Positions 61,157 through 64,000 of a stretch of 64,000 nucleotides of DNA are shown here, in pieces; within the stretch, counting starts at the first letter, position 1; each line of letters begins with the position of its first letter. Origin of the DNA: Sphingobium cloacae (GTDB taxonomy: Bacteria; Pseudomonadota; Alphaproteobacteria; Sphingomonadales; Sphingomonadaceae); assembly GCF_002355855.1 (NCBI RefSeq), contig NZ_AP017655.1, positions 744,001-808,000 of the forward strand. The letters are read 5' to 3'. Below the pieces are notes generated by a model. That model searched no databases and had not been told where the DNA came from. It saw only the letters and a program-made list of their open reading frames with translations. The translations under genes and the position numbers were made by a program.

Positions 61157-61948
61157 TCATGGTTGCGATGGGGCCGGAACTGCCTTTTCTATGGCGCGCA
61201 ACGCGGTCGCCAGAACCTCCTCATATGGGCGCGTGGCATCGATCTCGACGATCCGGGCTCCATTATATTTTATGCGAGGCAGGGATTGGGCCTTGTCCCG
61301 CAGTTCGGCCAGCGGGTGATCGGATTTGCGCGCATGCGCCGTGTCCGCATCGATGACGAGGCGGATGACCAGCGCGGGCCTCTGCTCCGCCATCCGATCG
61401 TAGAGCTTCTGCTCCTGCGCCGCGAGCTTGCGGACGACCCAGTTCCTGCCGCGATCGACGGACAATCCGGGCCCGTCATAGTGGAAACCGGGAATCTCGG
61501 CCTGGGGATAGCGCTCCGCGATCATGAGGACGCCGCTCCGCGCCCGGTCCTTCAGCCGGCGCAGTTGCAGCACGCGCCACAAGGAGAAAAGATACATCAC
61601 GCCCGCCGTGAACGTGCCCGGCAGTTTCTTCTTCATATCCTGCGCGCGGCGCACCTTGGCCGCGAGATAGCGTTCCAGTGCGGGCCCGATGAAGGGCCAT
61701 CGCTTGATCTTGTCCCCGGTCTCGCCCGAGACGAGGCCCATATAGCGCCGCTCGGCCAATCGATGTTGCCGCAGGCCTGACGCGAGGTCCCGCGCAAGCC
61801 GGGTTTTCCCGGAGCCGTCGCACCCCACGACCGCGACGACGCCCGCCAATGTGGCGGCGGCGGGCAACCGGGCTGGTATGCGGAGCGCATGGATTTCTGT
61901 GGCGGGGCTCGGCGAAGGGGATTGACGCGCCAGTTTCAACGGATTCAT
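61157..61948 (-). CDS. Thymidylate-kinase-like P-loop protein, paralogue 2
   Basis: 263 residues. Walker A GCDGSGKT near residue 42, AERYPQAEIPGFHYDGPGLS instead of DRYPQ (aspartate replaced by glutamate), and RLVIDADTAHARKSDH. Shares all landmark motifs with paralogues 1 and 3 but is clearly diverged. GAGGAA precedes the start. Basic residues are frequent between 95 and 135 (LRRLKDRARSG). Function unknown; nucleotide, sugar or lipid-linked substrates are all possible. Confidence 0.78.
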   Translation of the reverse strand: MNPLKLARQSPSPSPATEIHALRIPARLPAAATLAGVVAVVGCDGSGKTRLARDLASGLRQHRLAERRYMGLVSGETGDKIKRWPFIGPALERYLAAKVRRAQDMKKKLPGTFTAGVMYLFSLWRVLQLRRLKDRARSGVLMIAERYPQAEIPGFHYDGPGLSVDRGRNWVVRKLAAQEQKLYDRMAEQRPALVIRLVIDADTAHARKSDHPLAELRDKAQSLPRIKYNGARIVEIDATRPYEEVLATALRAIEKAVPAPSQP

Positions 61949-61965
61949 GATATTCCTCGGGCAGA

Positions 61966-62829
61966 TTATATCGTCGTTACCTGTGGTCGCCGACGCTCTA
62001 GGGATGTTGCGGGCCGCTTCGATGCGGCGGTGGTCAGGGCTGCGTGGGTTGCGGCCAGCGCGGCCTCCAGAACCGCGGGATAGGGCGCCGCCCCGTCGAG
62101 ATCGACGATGGACGCCCCATTGAAGGCCAGTGTCGGGATCACGCGGACCTTGTCGCGCAACATGGCAAGCTTGTGGTCGGGCTTGCGGGCATGCGCGGTT
62201 TCCGCGTCGACGTTGAGCCTGATGACAAGGGTCGGGATATAGGCGGACATTTCCTCGTAGAGGCGCCGCTCGCGCGCGGCGAGCCAGCGGACGAAGGCCC
62301 CCGCCTTTGGCGTGACGGAGAGCCCCGGCCCGTCGAAATAGAAGCCTCCCGCCTCGGCCTGGGGGTAGCGATCGGTGACGATGACGCCGCCCTGGCGGTG
62401 CAGCGCCAGCATCCGCCGGAATTTGCGGCGGCGCCAGCGCGACAGGAGGTAGAGGGCGATGGCGGTCAAGGCATCGGGGTCGGCCGGCTTGCCTCCTTCG
62501 GCATGGGCGCGCCGGCTCTTGCGGACCAGGAACCGGCCGATGACCGGCCCCAGCAGCGGGACGCCGAGAATGGCGCGCAGGATATTTCCCGAATCCTGCC
62601 CCAGATAGACCCTGTGAGTCACGAATCCGTCACAGAGATGTGTGAATAGATCGGCCGTCAAAGTCGATTTGCCCGATCCGTCGCTGCCGACGACCGCGAT
62701 CAGCCCGGCCAGCGGTTCCCGCGGGTGAATGCCCGGATTGCAGGCGAGGGAAGCCTCCCGGCCGACGCGCTGGTTATCCGGCGCCGTGTCATCCCGCCGG
62801 TAGAGATCGTAGGAACATGCTCTGCTCAT
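61966..62829 (-). CDS. Thymidylate-kinase-like P-loop protein, paralogue 3
   Basis: 287 residues if started at ATG 62829; the start is uncertain because no good ribosome site is visible and the N-terminal 40 residues are not shared with the other copies. Walker A GSDGSGKST, TDRYPQAEAGGFYFDGPGLS and RLNVDAETAHARKPDH. It is first of the three tandem copies and the likely entry point of the transcript leading to the flippase. Confidence 0.75.
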   Translation of the reverse strand: MSRACSYDLYRRDDTAPDNQRVGREASLACNPGIHPREPLAGLIAVVGSDGSGKSTLTADLFTHLCDGFVTHRVYLGQDSGNILRAILGVPLLGPVIGRFLVRKSRRAHAEGGKPADPDALTAIALYLLSRWRRRKFRRMLALHRQGGVIVTDRYPQAEAGGFYFDGPGLSVTPKAGAFVRWLAARERRLYEEMSAYIPTLVIRLNVDAETAHARKPDHKLAMLRDKVRVIPTLAFNGASIVDLDGAAPYPAVLEAALAATHAALTTAASKRPATSLERRRPQVTTI

Positions 62830-63119
62830 AGAGCGGTATACGCTTGCGCCGCCGCCGCTATTCCGCCGCCCCGAAATGATTGCGGATAAGGCCCGTCCAT
62901 CGGGACCGGGATGGGTGGCGGGACGCTTGCGATGGAAGCCGGAATGTCCGCGCGCGCCTGGCATGGCTGCGCGATCCGGCGGATTCAAGCCGGCGCGGCA
63001 TGGTCAGGCGGAACGACGAAGACGCGATCGTCCCGCGCCTGTGGGGCGATGCGAGCCATCGCGCTCGCTTTTCCGGTTTTCGTGGATACCGCCATGTTGC
63101 AGCATGATCTGCCGGAACA

Positions 63120-63166
63120 TGGTGGGCGCGACAGGGATTGAACCTGTGACCCCACCCGTGTGAAGG
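63120..63166 (-). repeat. 3' remnant of tRNA-Val(CAC), attachment site of an integrated element
   Basis: Read on the minus strand: anticodon loop TTCACAC (anticodon CAC), 3' anticodon stem GGGTG, variable loop GGGTC, perfect T-arm ACAGG-TTCAATC-CCTGT, acceptor CGCGCCC, A, CCA. The 5' anticodon-stem strand, D-arm and 5' acceptor strand are missing; identity stops two bases past the loop. An integrase gene begins 242 bp away. This is the standard appearance of the truncated side of a tRNA-targeted integration; the intact tRNA should lie at the other end of the element. The flanks 62830-63119 and 63167-63407 hold no gene; the latter is markedly AT-rich. Confidence 0.85.
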
Positions 63167-63407
63167 AGAGTGCCGTCTGTCACCTTCCGCCTTTGTCGTT
63201 ATTGGCGTTCCCAGATTTGCGTCAATTTAAAAATTTCAATGTTTTCGGTGATTTGATACGTTATATGGGTTTAATCCGGTTTCCGGTGGGGATGAGGTGG
63301 GGAAGATTTTCGTGGCATTTTCTGGCCTAAGATTTATCTCTCATATCAGATTCCCCACTGAAAAATAGCCCATTGAAGTCGTCAGGATCGGAAGAAAGGA
63401 ATGTATA

Positions 63408-64000
63408 ATGACAGATGCTAGGCGTCCCATCGGTCGTCCCAGACGCTTTGCCAAATTTGAAGAGTTTGAAGCCTCCTTGCCAAGTCGCATGACCAAGCGT
63501 CCTGTCTATTGCGAGGGGATCGGCATTTTCAAAGGCGCGACCAACGCGACGGTATGGGTAAAAATCAGGCTGCCGCGTGGTGGCACATATCGGGGCCGTT
63601 CTATTCCGGCCGGTGGATCGGTCGAGCACAAGCTAGGCAAAAGGTCGTCCTGGGCTTGGCCGCAGCTTGTGGCGGAACGTGACCGCCTGCAAGGCTTGGC
63701 AGATCGCGGGGAGCCGCTGGAGGCCGCAGAAGTTGAAACTTTCGCCAAATATGCCTTGGAATGGCTTGAGCGAAAGAAGCCAACACTCAGAAGCTATGGT
63801 GTAACCAAGGGCAACATCATTTCTGCGCTGAATCCTTTTTTCGGGAAGAAGGCGCTCAATATCATCACCGTAGGCGACGTAAATCGCTGGATCGGACGAC
63901 AGAGCGCCAGTTTGAAGCCCGCTTCCGTGCAACGGCAATTGAACGTGTTTAATGCTATCATGAATGATGCCGTCCGCAATGGACTGATCGACCGCAACCC
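63408..64000 (+). CDS. int: Tyrosine recombinase (phage-type integrase), N-terminal part
   Basis: The first 197 codons; the gene continues past the window. A basic N-terminus (MTDARRPIGRPRRFAKF) and an arm-binding-like region are followed by the SAM-like core-binding domain (ETFAKYALEWLERKKPTLRSYGVTKGNI, SVQRQLNVFNAIMNDAVRNGLIDRNP). The catalytic R-H-R-Y domain is beyond the edge. AAAGGA lies 8 bp upstream of the ATG. Base composition is lower in GC than the chromosome to the left. Together with the tRNA-Val remnant it marks the left end of a genomic island or prophage. Confidence 0.9.
   Translation, partial: MTDARRPIGRPRRFAKFEEFEASLPSRMTKRPVYCEGIGIFKGATNATVWVKIRLPRGGTYRGRSIPAGGSVEHKLGKRSSWAWPQLVAERDRLQGLADRGEPLEAAEVETFAKYALEWLERKKPTLRSYGVTKGNIISALNPFFGKKALNIITVGDVNRWIGRQSASLKPASVQRQLNVFNAIMNDAVRNGLIDRN

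Noticed and set aside
63120..63195. A complete functional tRNA-Val gene
   Set aside because: The 5' acceptor strand, D-arm and most of the 5' anticodon stem cannot be found in the adjacent DNA, so only a 3' remnant is called.
1..64000. CRISPR arrays, complete insertion sequences, rRNA genes or a replication origin
   Set aside because: No regularly spaced direct repeats, transposase genes, rRNA sequence or DnaA-box clusters were recognised in the window.

Overview
The window reads as high-GC alphaproteobacterial chromosome, most likely from a sphingomonad (Sphingobium/Novosphingobium-type). The indicators are the gene order dusB-ntrB-ntrC-ntrY-ntrX-hfq-hflX, the IspD-IspF fusion, an Hfq with two Sm domains in one chain, a TonB receptor coupled to a CYP101-like P450, and the typical sphingomonad intergenic palindrome (45433-45455). 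No cell-level evidence is available beyond this.

Layout. (1) 1-13628 is catabolic. A partial crotonase, an SDR and a family III CoA-transferase form one minus-strand unit. A six-gene minus-strand operon (10773 down to 3757) encodes an MFE-2-like SDR, an acyl-CoA dehydrogenase, a mesaconyl-CoA C1-C4 transferase-like protein, a thiolase, a (2S)-methylsuccinyl-CoA dehydrogenase-like protein and a mesaconyl-C4-CoA hydratase-like protein. Divergent from it are an IclR regulator, a CitE/HpcH-type lyase and a hydratase-2. Read together, these make a beta-oxidation round plus a route methylsuccinyl-CoA -> mesaconyl-C1-CoA -> mesaconyl-C4-CoA -> citramalyl-CoA -> acetyl-CoA + pyruvate. (2) 13679-28678 is housekeeping: acylphosphatase, NYN protein, carbonic anhydrase, lipA, COQ10/RatA, pncC, ispDF, dusB, the two Ntr two-component systems, tandem Hfq, HflX and MazG. 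(3) 28775-40237 is a second catabolic block: MDR reductase, two acyl-CoA dehydrogenases, CYP101-like P450 with a [3Fe-4S] ferredoxin, aldehyde dehydrogenase, MFS transporter and TonB receptor.

A 14-bp box close to TGCACYATRGGNYA occurs four times, plus one degenerate copy, only in the promoter regions of the first CoA-transferase unit, the acyl-CoA dehydrogenase/P450 divergon and the MFS/TonB divergon. It probably ties blocks 1 and 3 into one regulon whose regulator is not in the window.

(4) 40504-49473: dnaE, a Yip1-family membrane protein, a DUF2238/YjdF protein, asd and an S9B dipeptidyl peptidase. (5) 49586-54454: an MprF-type lysyl-phosphatidylglycerol synthase translationally coupled to a long AcvB-like and a short VirJ-like hydrolase. 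(6) 54750-62829: anti-sigma-like protein, DedA protein, GT4 glycosyltransferase, a GIPC-transferase-N-like protein, an unknown protein, a flippase and three tandem paralogous P-loop kinases, apparently a surface-glycan or glycolipid locus. (7) 63120-64000: a 47-bp 3' remnant of tRNA-Val(CAC) followed by AT-richer DNA and a tyrosine recombinase cut off by the window end, i.e. the left junction of an integrated element.
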